From: Hennigella sp049177155
GTDB lineage: Bacteria; Bacillota_I; Bacilli_A; Mycoplasmatales; Mycoplasmoidaceae
Length of the DNA stretch: 64,000 bases
Direction: 5' to 3'
Assembly (NCBI GenBank): GCA_049177155.1
Contig: CP185407.1
Coordinates: 552,205 to 616,204, forward strand
The position numbers were made by a program, and so were the translations under genes. A model generated the notes under the pieces. That model saw nothing but the letters and a program-made list of their open reading frames with translations, did not search any database and was not told the origin of the DNA. Shown here in pieces: positions 22,019 through 31,328 of the stretch. The first letter of the stretch is position 1, and each line of letters opens with the position of its first letter.

Positions 22019-22816
22019 TTATTCACCATCCTTTTTAGGTTGTGCTTTAGCAGGTGCTTCATTATTAAGTTTTAATACATTAGCACTTACTTCAACATTT
22101 CTTGGTCTTCTTCTACGTTTAGGATCAAATGGTTTCTTACCATCTTGTTTCTTAAAGTTTGGACTACGGTAGTGAGCATTTTTAAATACATCACCACGGT
22201 TAATTCAAACTTTAACACCAATTTGACCATATGTAGTGTGTGCTTCTTCTAAAGCATAGTCAATGTTAGCTCTGAAAGTACTTAAAGGAATAACACCTTG
22301 GCTGTAACCTTCTTCACGAGCCATTTCTACTCCACCAAGTCTTCCAGACACATTTGTCTTGATTCCCTTAGCATGAGCACGCATTGCTTTAGCAATACCC
22401 ATTTTTTGAGCCACTCTAAAAGATACACGGTTTTCAATTGCATCAGCAATTTCTCTAGCAATAACTCTTGCACTTACTGCAACATTTTCATATTGAGCAA
22501 TACTTAAGTTAACTTTTATTTTTCTACCAACAATTTTATTAACTGCTAGAATGTTATCTTTTTCATTTGCGTTGTTAGCACCAGAGATTAATCCTGGTTG
22601 ACCAGCCTTAACAACTACAGTAATTGATTTTTGTGTACGATCAATTTCGATTTCAACAATTTGAGCTGTTTTATATTTATTAAGGAAGAACTTTCTTACT
22701 TGTTCATCTTCAATAATTCATCTAGCCGCTTGTTTGTTATCATTTGTTTCTCAACGAGAAATTCAATTTCTGTTGATTTGATATCTTAATGCGTTAGGAT
22801 TTACTTTTTGTCCCAT
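22019..22816 (-). CDS. rpsC: 30S ribosomal protein S3
   Basis: A 265-residue protein at the mRNA entry site. It starts MGQKVNPNALRYQINRNW and contains the KH domain (GRKIKVNLS region) and the C-terminal SGRLGGVEMAREEGYSQG segment. The last 40 residues are a basic extension. Several TGA codons are Trp, including three in the first 35 residues. It begins 2 bases after rplV. Confidence 0.95.
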
Positions 22817-22818
22817 AA

Positions 22819-23295
22819 TTATTTACTTTCCTTTGTAATAGTTGGCTTGCTTGTTGGTTTAGCAAGTGGTTTGTTAACAGGCTTAGATGCTGGTTTTTGT
22901 TCTTTCTTAGCCTTGTTAGCTATTTTAGCCTTGATAGCTTTTAGTTCCATTTGTCTTTCATTTGGATTATCAGATAAGACAATGACTAGATGAGAGTGTC
23001 TTTTTCTGATCATGTTGCTACTACCTTTAGCACGTGGCATAGCACGTTTAATTGTTCTACCATTATTAGCTACACAACTATATACATATAGTTTGTCACC
23101 ATTCATATTGTGGTTATTTGTAGCATTAGCAATAGCAGATGATAATAGCTTTAATAGAACCTTAGCTGTTTTATCTGAACAGTGTTGTAAGATTGTTAAG
23201 GCTTGAGACACTTTCTTACCACGGATAAGAGCGCAAACTAATCCAGCTTTTCTACTTGAAACATGAACGTTTTCAATTTTAGCACTAGTTGTCAT
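22819..23295 (-). CDS. rplV: 50S ribosomal protein L22 with basic C-terminal tail
   Basis: A 158-residue protein of the exit tunnel. The core (HVSSRKAGLVCALIRGKKVS, AMPRAKGSSNMIRKRHSH) ends near residue 115. About 40 extra residues rich in Lys, Pro, Ser and Thr follow. The start ATG overlaps the rpsS stop as TAATG at 23295. Confidence 0.95.
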   Translation of the reverse strand: MTTSAKIENVHVSSRKAGLVCALIRGKKVSQALTILQHCSDKTAKVLLKLLSSAIANATNNHNMNGDKLYVYSCVANNGRTIKRAMPRAKGSSNMIRKRHSHLVIVLSDNPNERQMELKAIKAKIANKAKKEQKPASKPVNKPLAKPTSKPTITKESK

Positions 23296-23603
23296 TATTT
23301 AGCTCCTCCTGTGGCAGCAGCTGCCTTAGCATCTTCAGCTTTGTTGTTTGATGAGTGTTGTTTGAATGTTCTAGTTGGAACAAATTCACCAAGTTTATAA
23401 CCTACCATTTCATCAGTGACAAAGACATTGACAAAGTCTCTACCATTGTGAACTTGGAAAGTTAAACCAACAAAGTCAGGGAAGATTGTTGATCTTCTAG
23501 ATCAAGTCTTGATTGGTTTTTTCTTTGCGTCTTTTTTTGCTGCTTGAACTTTTTTCATTAAGTTAGCATCAACAAAAGCGCCTTTTTTACTACTTCTTGA
23601 CAT
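23295..23603 (-). CDS. rpsS: 30S ribosomal protein S19
   Basis: A 102-residue head protein. It has [20 protein letters not shown], then [21 protein letters not shown] and EFVPTRTF. The W in KTWSRR is TGA. A short Ala/Lys tail ends the protein, and the stop overlaps the rplV start. Confidence 0.95.
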
Positions 23604-23615
23604 ATTAGTTCCTTT

Positions 23616-24458
23616 CTATTTTCCGTTTCTTCTTCTAACAATCATCATGTTAGATGCTTTCTTTTTGTTTCTAGTCTTAACACCCATGTGTCTCTTACCT
23701 CAAGGTGTTCTTGGTGCATCCTTACCAACTGGTTGACGACCTTCACCACCACCGTGTGGGTGATCGTTAGGGTTCATCGCACTACCACGAACTGTTGGTC
23801 TGATACCCATGTGTCTAGACACACCAGCTTTACCTAAGTTAACTAAGTTATGATCTAAGTTACTTACGAAACCGATTGTTACACGACACTTATTATTAAT
23901 TTTTCTAACTTCACCACTAGCTAATTTAACTAGCATGAATAACCCAGTTTCATCTTTACCTAAAACTTGAGCTGAACTTCCTGCTGATCTAACAAGTTGT
24001 GCACCATGACCAGGGTTTAGTTCAATATTGTGAACAAATGTACCTTCAGGAACATTTTGAATTTCTAAACAGTTTCCTACTTTAATATCACATTTAGGGT
24101 TAGAGATGATTTCATCACCAACTTTAATACCGTTTGGTGCTAAGATATATTTCTTAGTTCCATCAGCATAACATACTAATGAGATGAAAGCAGTTCTGTT
24201 TGGATCATATTCAATTGATTTAACAATTGCTTTAATTCCGTCTTTATTTCTCTTGAAATCAATTTCACGGAATTTTCTCTTGTGTTGTCCACCATGATGT
24301 CTTGTTGTAATAACACCACGTGCATTACGTCCAGATTCATTGTGAACAGAAGATGTTAAAGCCTTGTGTGGGATAGACGTAGATAATTCTTTTTTGTAAT
24401 CAATAGTAACATATGTACGTTTACCACTAGATCTTGTCTTTTTATATTTAATTGCCAT
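23616..24458 (-). CDS. rplB: 50S ribosomal protein L2
   Basis: A 280-residue protein of the peptidyl-transferase region. The family signature [20 protein letters not shown] lies near residue 217, and the [12 protein letters not shown] segment near the end continues through a TGA Trp at 23700-23702 to RRRNGK. The start follows AAGGAGG, which overlaps the rplW stop. Confidence 0.97.
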
Positions 24459-24469
24459 AGTCTACCTCC

Positions 24470-24934
24470 TTAGTGATTTTTGTTTGTTTGTTTTCTTCAA
24501 GCAGTTTTCTTGTCAGAAGTTTCGATTTTTTCGTCCTTCTTAATTTCTACTGCTTGTTTTGAAACTTCTTTAGCTACAGGTTTTTCAACTTCAGTTGCTC
24601 TAACTGTTGCTTTTTCACCTTGCGCTTTAGCTTTAGCTTCAAATTCTTCTTTAGATACAGAGATATCTTTACCCTTTGGTAAAGTAACATAAGCAATCTT
24701 AAATGCTTTTGTGTATCCTGGGTGTAATGTTCCAGTTCTTGTTGCTACTGACTTTCTAACCATTGTAGTAACAGCTTCTGGAGTAATATCAAAGATAGCT
24801 TCAAAAGCCATAGCAATTTCTTGCTTGTTTGCTTGTCTATTTACGATAAAAGCATATTTCTTTTTATCTTCAGCTCTCTTTGTATAACTTTTTTCAGTTA
24901 AATAAGGACGAATAATTACATTAGTTAATTCCAT
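24470..24934 (-). CDS. rplW: 50S ribosomal protein L23 with C-terminal extension
   Basis: A 154-residue protein at the tunnel exit, docking site for trigger factor and SRP. The core (IIRPYLTEKSYTKRAEDKKK, then the KAFKIAYVTLPKGKD segment) covers about 100 residues. A Glu/Lys/Ala/Val-rich tail of about 50 residues follows. A TGA at 24497-24499 reads as Trp and extends the protein by nine codons to TAA at 24470, which places the stop directly on the rplB ribosome-binding site. Confidence 0.93.
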
Positions 24935-24936
24935 AA

Positions 24937-25557
24937 TTATTTACCTCCTAACATTGCTTTTGCAGCATTAGCACAGAAAATTAATTTCTTTGCTTTTAAA
25001 ATATCTACTACTGATACTTGTTCAACTAACTTCGCATCAGCTTTGTTGATATTTCTTGTAGACATAATTGCTTTCTTGTGTTTTGGACAGAAAACAAATA
25101 GAATACGTTTATCAGCTATCTTTAAAGTTTTTAATAGCTTAGCATAATCTTTTGTTTTTGCTTTTTCTACAGCTGCATTATCAAGAATGATAATGTCTTT
25201 AACTCTTTGGTTTAATGCAGAGATGAAAGCTAATTGTGAAACTTTCTTGTTAACTTTGTGACAATAGTTTCTATTTGGTTTTGGTCCAAAGACAACGCCA
25301 CCACCTACATAGTGAGGGTTTCTAATAGAACCTTGACGAGCATTACCTGTATGTTTTTGTGGAACTGGTTTCTTACCACCACCACGAACTTCAGCTTTAG
25401 TTAAAGTTGAATGAGTGCCTTGTCTTTTTCCAGCTTGTTCAGCAATTACTTGATCAAATAGTGCTTGCTTAGCAACTTTTGCATCAGTAATAGCTTTAGC
25501 AATTTCAAATTCACCAACTTGTTTGTTTGTAAGATCAATAATATTTAGCTTTGCCAT
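24937..25557 (-). CDS. rplD: 50S ribosomal protein L4
   Basis: A 206-residue protein whose loop lines the exit tunnel. The loop signature is AEVRGGGKKPVPQKHTGNAR followed by QGSIRNPHYVGGG. It starts 2 bases after rplC. No TGA codons were needed. Confidence 0.96.
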   Translation of the reverse strand: MAKLNIIDLTNKQVGEFEIAKAITDAKVAKQALFDQVIAEQAGKRQGTHSTLTKAEVRGGGKKPVPQKHTGNARQGSIRNPHYVGGGVVFGPKPNRNYCHKVNKKVSQLAFISALNQRVKDIIILDNAAVEKAKTKDYAKLLKTLKIADKRILFVFCPKHKKAIMSTRNINKADAKLVEQVSVVDILKAKKLIFCANAAKAMLGGK

Positions 25558-25559
25558 AA

Positions 25560-26432
25560 TTATTTACCTTCCTTTGCTGGTGCTGGATTCTTAGCAGCTT
25601 CAGCTTCTGCTTTAGCAGCAGCTTTTTCTTCTTCTGCTCTTGCAACGGCAGCAGCTTCTTTAGCTTTCTTTTCAGCTTCAGCTTGTGCTGCTTCTTGTTT
25701 ATCAATGGCAGCATTAGCTTCTTTAACTGCTTCTTTGTCTTGTAATACTTCGTTTTGTGCTTGGATGTCATCCATGTTTGCTTTAGTAATAATTTCAACA
25801 GGAGCAACTGCTTTAGTTCTCTTTACTGAATTCTTAATGAAAACTGTACCATCAACATTTCCTGGAATAGCTCCAAAGATTGTAATAGTATTGTCTCTTT
25901 CATTAACATACAAAACTTGTAAGTTTTGGATTGTTACTAATTCACAACCATAGTGGCCTGACATTCTTTGACCTTTTCTAACTCTTTGTGCTTGGCTACC
26001 ACCACGACCCATAGCAATAGATCCTTGGTATCTGTGTGGTCATCCTGCACCATGGCTTAGTGGTCCAATTTTAAAGTTTCATCTTTTAATAGCACCAGTA
26101 AATCCATGACCTTTTGTTGTTCCTTGAACATCAACAAATTCTCCAGGTTTAAATTGACCAACTTTTAGTTCGTCGCCAACTTTGTAACCTGTTACATTTG
26201 CAAATTCATGAATTTCCTTGTAGTTCTTATCAGACTTAACTGCTTTAAACACACCAAGTTGAGCTTTATTTAATTTCTTTGCTTCAACACTGTCAAAGCC
26301 AACTTTAACTGCTTTGTCTTTGACTTGAATAACCCTGTTAGGTTCACAATATACAACAGTAGCAGGTCAAACCTTACCAGTTGTATCAAATAGTTGAACC
26401 ATTCCCAGTTTCTTTCCTAAAATACATCTCAT
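25560..26432 (-). CDS. rplC: 50S ribosomal protein L3 with charged coiled C-terminal extension
   Basis: A 290-residue protein against a usual length near 210. The start MRCILGKKLGMVQLFD and the core signature [20 protein letters not shown] (with TGA Trp) identify L3. After about residue 210 there is an 80-residue Ala/Glu/Lys/Gln-rich stretch, likely a long helix or coiled coil, ending NPAPAKEGK. The ATG at 26432 restores the full N-terminus. Confidence 0.95.
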
Positions 26433-26444
26433 ATTCGTTGCCTC

Positions 26445-26750
26445 CTATAAAACGATTTGGATTTCAACTGAAGAAGGAATGCTTAATCTCTTTAAGCTAT
26501 CCATAACTTTAGGGTTAATGTTACTCAAAACGATTAAACGTTTGTGAGTTCGCTTTTCAAATTGTTCCATTGAAGGTTTATTTACGTGTGGTGCACGACA
26601 AATAGTAAAGATTTCTTTACGTGTAGGTAAAGGAATAGGACCCTTAATGTCACAATTGTTATTTCTTGCGATTTCAATTATTTTCTTAGTTGATTGATCA
26701 AGCGTAGCTTGGTCGTAAGAAAACAATTTGATTCTCAATTCTTGTTTCAT
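26445..26750 (-). CDS. rpsJ: 30S ribosomal protein S10, first gene of the superoperon
   Basis: A 101-residue head protein. Signatures are [20 protein letters not shown] and [20 protein letters not shown]. It opens the 15-kb S10-spc-alpha operon. A GAAAGGAAA ribosome-binding site precedes the ATG. The upstream leader is about 85 bases. Confidence 0.96.
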   Translation of the reverse strand: MKQELRIKLFSYDQATLDQSTKKIIEIARNNNCDIKGPIPLPTRKEIFTICRAPHVNKPSMEQFEKRTHKRLIVLSNINPKVMDSLKRLSIPSSVEIQIVL

Positions 26751-26850
26751 AACATTTCCTTTCGGTTTCTTTCTTTGTTCACTATTGATTAGTCTAATGA
26801 CAACACTTTTTGGTGTATCACATTTCCTAAAATAGTTTATATATTATATA
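26751..26850 (-). promoter_or_regulatory. Promoter and leader of the S10-spc-alpha superoperon
   Basis: TATAAT on the minus strand at 26843-26848 lies about 92 bases before the rpsJ ATG and gives a leader of roughly 85 bases. No convincing -35 box is visible. The leader has only a weak short hairpin (ACAC with GTGT), so a protein-binding autoregulatory site cannot be claimed. Confidence 0.55.
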
Positions 26851-26883
26851 TACAATTGAAAAAAATATATAAATTTTTAAAAT

Positions 26884-26931
26884 TATTTATTTTTAATGAA
26901 ATAAATAGGGTAAATACACAGGCACTTACCC
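26884..26931. other. Two small inverted repeats upstream of the S10 promoter
   Basis: ATTTATTT with AAATAAAT (about 26884-26906) and GGGTAA with TTACCC (26908-26913 and 26926-26931) can form hairpins. They lie between the LRR-lipoprotein terminator and the S10 promoter. No function is assigned. Confidence 0.3.
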
Positions 26932-26961
26932 ACAAGAATCCCACATAAAATTAGTAAAATT

Positions 26962-26985
26962 AAAAACAACCTAAAGGTTGTTTTT
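26962..26985 (-). terminator. Terminator overlapping the stop of the LRR lipoprotein
   Basis: Ten-base stem AAAAACAACC with GGTTGTTTTT. The TAG stop codon of the lipoprotein (26971-26973) sits at the loop edge. Confidence 0.75.
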
Positions 26986-28446
26986 AACTTCTATTGGGGC
27001 TATTTTTCCCGCATAGTATGATCATAGCTTGTCTTTTCTGTATACATTTAATACTTCTAATGGTACATAAATGGTTGTACTTGACTTGCATCCAGAAACT
27101 ATTTCACCATCAACTTCAGGTGGGGTTAAAGCTTCAAGTGTGATAGAGTCAAGATCTGAATCACAATAGAAAGCACGATAACCAATTCATTCTACATTAC
27201 TTCCCAAATCAATTGTTTTCATGTCGCAGAAGGCAAAAGCTTCATCACCTAACAAACGAATTTTTTGTTGTTTATGTAAAAGTATATTTTTACAAGAGCA
27301 AAAAGCTCGATTACCTATTTCTTCTAATACTGGTTCATCTTCTTCGTTATAGATGTTCATCCCACTACAATAGTAAAATGCATCACTACCGACTTTTTTA
27401 ACACTAGGCATTTTAAAGTCATAGAGTGTTGATAAACTATAAAAAGCATTTTGTCCAATTTCGATAATGTTGTTTGGTAAATAACATGATGATAGTTGAG
27501 TAATACCACTGTTTATCGCAAAATAATCATCAATTTTTGTTACAGGAACATCTAACAAAGTTTTGTCAATGTCCTCTGCATTGATATTTATAACATCTGA
27601 TTTAGCTTGAGATAATGCTCAACCTTCATCTAATGATTTTCTTGTGTAAATTCAATCATGTGTTCCCTTGCAAACAAAACCGTTTGCAATTTGAACATTT
27701 AATTCAATATCATCAATTGCTTCAGGATTTAGGTTGCTTGTTGCTTGAATTGTTAATTGATAAGTTGTTTCATATGCTTCTGTTATATCTTTTGACATCA
27801 TTAACTGAGCTGAATGTTCATTTCAATCAATTCAAAATAAGTCATGATTTAATTCATCTTTTGTTCTTCCTGTTTGTTTTGTTATTTTTCAAGAGCAATC
27901 TTTAGATACTAAAGATTCATCATAGCCTTCTTTATATGGAACAATATCTAATGAATAGTTCCCAGATGATGTTCTAAACAATATTGGATGTGATGATTTT
28001 GTTTTGATAGTAATTCTATCTGGGCTTAAATAACCTTGATCAGTGATTTCCACACTAAATGTTTTTACTCTTGATTTAATATTTCCACATTGAGCATAAA
28101 CATGAAATGTATTAGTTAATGATTTTGTTTGAGCACTTATCTCAATACATTTATCTTTATTAATTTGTATTCAATCAGGTGGATCTAAATTCTTATCTGT
28201 TGTCAAAATGATATCTACTGCTTTAGAAACTTTTTCTCCTTTCTTATTAAAGCAAACAATATCAATAGGTTGACTTGAGACATATGATTGATTGATTCCT
28301 ATTTTTATTTTTTCTTCAGGTAAATCAATCTTAATTTCTGCTAATTGACTATAGTCAGTGCATGAAACTGCAGCGACTGGTATTGCGGCTGTTGTTATGA
28401 TAGCTCCCGCAAAAACTAATAGTTTTGGTAATGTAATATTCTTCAT
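26971..28446 (-). CDS. Surface lipoprotein with BspA-type leucine-rich repeats
   Basis: A 491-residue predicted lipoprotein. The signal peptide has a basic start and hydrophobic core and ends in a lipobox-like VAAVSC with the acylated Cys at residue 29. Residues 30-290 are a beta-rich extracellular part. From about 315 to 450 there are BspA-like repeats of about 22-25 residues with the pattern IG..AF..C (IGQNAFYSL, VGSDAFYYC, IGNRAFCSC, LGDEAFAFC, IGYRAFYCD). BspA-like repeats in host-associated bacteria and trichomonads often serve adhesion; that role is inferred here. Several TGA codons are Trp. Confidence 0.8.
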
Positions 28447-28461
28447 ATATACATATCGACC

Positions 28462-28507
28462 AAAAAAAATAAAAATTTAGGAAATATTTTCAAATACTTC
28501 CTAAATT
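28462..28507 (-). terminator. Terminator downstream of ridA
   Basis: Stem AATTTAGGAA (28474-28483) with TTCCTAAATT (28498-28507), a 14-base loop, and a long T-rich tail on the minus strand at 28462-28473. Confidence 0.65.
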
Positions 28508-28534
28508 ATGATGAAATGTGGAGTTACGACGAAA

Positions 28535-28909
28535 TTATTTTACGGCTGTAACGTCAATTTCTACTTTTGCTTGCTTAACCATACCAGCAACTTGGACACA
28601 AGCACGAGCTGGTTTGTGGTCACCAAAATATTGAGCATAAATTAAATTACAAGCAGCAAAGTCTTTTAAATCTGCTAAGAAAACATTACACTTAACAACA
28701 TTTTCTTTAGCATATCCTGCTTCTTTTAAAATAGCATCAATGTTTTGGAACAATTGTTTTGTTTGTTCTTCAATTGTTTCTCCAGCTAAATTTCCTGTTG
28801 ATGGAACAATTCCTAATACACCTGATACATATAATGTATTACCTGTATCAATTGCTTGACTATATGGTCCTAATGCTGCAGGAGCATTAGATGAACTAAC
28901 TACTTTCAT
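28535..28909 (-). CDS. ridA: RidA family enamine/imine deaminase
   Basis: A 124-residue protein of the YjgF/YER057c/UK114 family, typically a trimer that hydrolyses reactive 2-aminoacrylate and related imines. Landmarks are ALGPYSQAIDTGNTLYVSG near the start, the substrate-binding Arg in HKPARACVQVAGM, and VEIDVTAV at the end. Its ATG lies inside the last codons of prs and its AGGAG site is within prs, so translation is coupled to PRPP synthetase. A terminator follows. Confidence 0.93.
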   Translation of the reverse strand: MKVVSSSNAPAALGPYSQAIDTGNTLYVSGVLGIVPSTGNLAGETIEEQTKQLFQNIDAILKEAGYAKENVVKCNVFLADLKDFAACNLIYAQYFGDHKPARACVQVAGMVKQAKVEIDVTAVK

Positions 28910-29910
28910 GATTTTCTCCTTTTTGATTTAGCATGAGTTAATTTTTGATAGATTTGAGTAATAGATTTATCAGAATCAGCAATATAAACATTGATGATGT
29001 CAGATAGTAAAGATGAGATGTCAACAATCTTTAATCCATTAATTCCTAATGAATATACTTGGTCTAAACTGTTAGTAATGTATAAACCATCAATATATTT
29101 GTGTTTCAATGCATTGTTGAATCTTTCTACAGCATCTCTTGAGAATAAACCATGAGTTGCTCCAGCAAAAATCTTCTTTACGCCTTTTTCTTTTAACGCT
29201 TTACAAGCAGCTACTAAAGTACCACCTGTATCAATCATATCGTCAATAATGATAGCGTTCTTACCTCTAACATTACCTAATACGTTTGTTATTTCAGCTT
29301 TATTTGGTTCAGGTCTTCTCTTATCTAAGATAGCAACTGGTAAGTTGTAAATTAGTGATAAGTCTCTAGCTCTTTTAACTGATCCATAATCAGGACTAAC
29401 AATTACTGTATTTTTAACTCCTGATTCCTTGATCATGGCTGCAAGTACTAAATAACTTGCAGAGCAAGTATCTACTGGCACGTCAAAGAAACCTTGTGCT
29501 TGTGTAGAGTGTAAATCAATGATTGTTACTCTAGTAGCTCCAGCTTTTTCAACTAAGTCAGCAACTAACTTACAAGTAATTGGTTCACGACCAATTGTCT
29601 TACGGTCTTGTCTTGCATAACCATAGTAAGGCATAATTACTGAAATACTCTTAGCACTAGCACGTTTGAATGAATCAATAGCAATAAGTAATTCCATTAA
29701 GTTTTCATTAACTGGTTTACTTGTTGATTGAATAACAAACACGTGTTTGTTTCTAATTGAGTTAACTGATTTAACCATCGTTTCACCATCAGCAAAATGT
29801 TTAATTTCTACTGGTGCAACTGGTAATCCTAAATGTTTTGAAACTTTTTTACCTAGTTCTTTGCTAGCTGATAAAGCAAACAAAACATTTCTTTTACTTC
29901 TATCTGTCAT
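28900..29910 (-). CDS. prs: Ribose-phosphate pyrophosphokinase (PRPP synthetase)
   Basis: A 336-residue enzyme making PRPP from ribose 5-phosphate and ATP. Motifs include FADGETMV, the catalytic YYGYARQDRKTIGREPITCK, the metal site DLHSTQAQGFF, and the PRPP-binding IIIDDMIDTGGTLV. The start at 29910 (MTDRSKRN) was chosen because AGGATGGGG lies at the right distance. The stop used here is TAG at 28900 after a TGA Trp at 28906-28908, so the gene runs 10 bases into ridA. PRPP feeds pncB and nucleotide salvage. Confidence 0.94.
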
Positions 29911-29950
29911 ATTCCCCATCCTATAGAACAATTATAAATTAAATATAAAA

Positions 29951-29975
29951 AAAATAACTACATAGTAGTTATTTT
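29951..29975 (-). terminator. Terminator after the helical protein gene
   Basis: Eleven-base stem AAAATAACTAC with GTAGTTATTTT and a 3-base loop, followed by T residues. It lies 5 bases beyond the stop at 29980. Confidence 0.75.
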
Positions 29976-29979
29976 TATA

Positions 29980-30702
29980 TTAGCCTAGAATTTTGTTTAG
30001 TCAAGCGCTAAATTTCTTATCTTCAGGATAGATATTATTAAATGCTCTTTCAACATAATTTGCTATCTTATCAAATAGATCTTCACCAGAGTATTCTAGA
30101 TGAGAATAATCGTTGAAATAGTGGGCATAGATAGCATTCATTATTTGATTAGCTAATTGTTCTTTACTTGTTTCCTTAAAAAATAATGCTGCTAACTTAT
30201 CTTGAACTTTAAATAATTGTTCAAAAGCTTGAAGAGAGAAATCTTTTGATGTATCAATTTTAAAGCTTTGATTTGTTATTGTATTGTGATAATCAAAACT
30301 ATGTTTTACTTCGTAATCTTTAAACATATTTAGATAAGTAATTTTCATTTCATTGCTAATTGAATCATCTAATAAAACTTGATTTAATTTGATAAAATCA
30401 GTGTTAGTTAAATCTTTACCAAAACGTTCAAAAATTTTATCTAAAACAGCTATTTCATAACCTTCGGAATTAAACATTTTAATTAGAGTGTTTTTATCTG
30501 ATTTATTCAATTTTAAAGATCATTCATTTTGATTTAAAAACTTCTCTAATAAATGAATCTTTTCATTAATATCATTTTGTTCAGCAAGACTATATAAAGG
30601 ATTTTTTAGTTCAGACTTTAATAAAGCTAAAGCTTCGCTTTCTTTTTCAGCTTTAATTAATCTTTCTGTTTCTTTTAAAAGTTCTTGTAAATTACTTGCC
30701 AT
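29980..30702 (-). CDS. Unknown helical protein, possibly TPR-like (DUF3196-like)
   Basis: A 240-residue soluble, helix-rich protein. It starts MASNLQELLKETERLIKAEK and the first 60 residues resemble a helical repeat pair. It probably matches the small mycoplasma family DUF3196 (M. pneumoniae MPN330 type), but this is from memory and not certain. Its start overlaps the DUF402 gene by 11 bases, so the two are cotranscribed. Two TGA codons are Trp. Confidence 0.55.
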
Positions 30703-31264
30703 AATAATTCTTTCTTTTTGGTTTATTGATAATCTTTTCTAATTGTTTAAATAGGTCTGAATTAAAGACGTGTTGGAATGACTTTGTTTGCAATTTTTGA
30801 ATAATATCATCCTTAACATCTAGTGCTTTATTAATTAGCTTTTTAGGATAAAGCATTTGGTTTGCATGCGCTTCAAATTCTTTTTCGTCTAATACTCTAA
30901 TAACTTCAATTTGACTATTAACATCTACTACTCTGACATCTAAATCTAAATCTATATATTTAATTGCATCTTCCTCAAAAATATAAGGTGTAGCAACATT
31001 AAAATAATAAATTATTTTGTTCTTTTCATTTATGTTAATAAATAAATTGTATCACTCATCCTTAAAAATTACTCATAAGGAATCTTTTTTAGAATAAGAA
31101 TGATAAAACTTTTTATTTTTAGCTTGACTAATTATTCGACAATTTTGTAGGTCTAAAATTAGGTATTTATCATTTTCAAAAATTACCCTAGGAAATTCAA
31201 AAGTTCGATATAGAGAACCGTCAAATTTGTAGGCATGAACCGCAAGTTTGTGGTTAATTTTCAT
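30692..31264 (-). CDS. DUF402 family protein, possible nucleoside tri/diphosphate phosphatase
   Basis: A 190-residue protein resembling B. subtilis YgaC (Ntdp) and other DUF402 proteins. It has a Tyr-rich N-terminal barrel (HAYKFDGSLYRTFEFP), then the family core YYFNVATPYIFEEDAIKYID with DLDLDVRVVD, and VLDEKEFEAHA. The conserved acidic residues that bind metal are present. Characterised members dephosphorylate nucleoside di- or triphosphates; here the activity is inferred. The ribosome-binding site is AAGGAGGG. Confidence 0.72.
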
Positions 31265-31300
31265 AAGGAGTAACCCTCCTTGCTTTCATTATATAGAAAT

Positions 31301-31328
31301 AAAAAAGAAGGAAGTCCCTTCTTTTTTT
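31301..31328 (-). terminator. Terminator after the ABC exporter pair
   Basis: Stem AAAAAAGAAGG with CCCTTCTTTTTT, offset by one base, and a T-run on the minus strand. It touches the stop at 31327. Confidence 0.75.

Noticed and set aside
26884..26931. A small RNA gene in the gap upstream of the S10 operon
   Set aside because: Only two short hairpins are visible, with no promoter or terminator dedicated to them and no match to a known RNA such as SRP RNA, tmRNA or RNase P.
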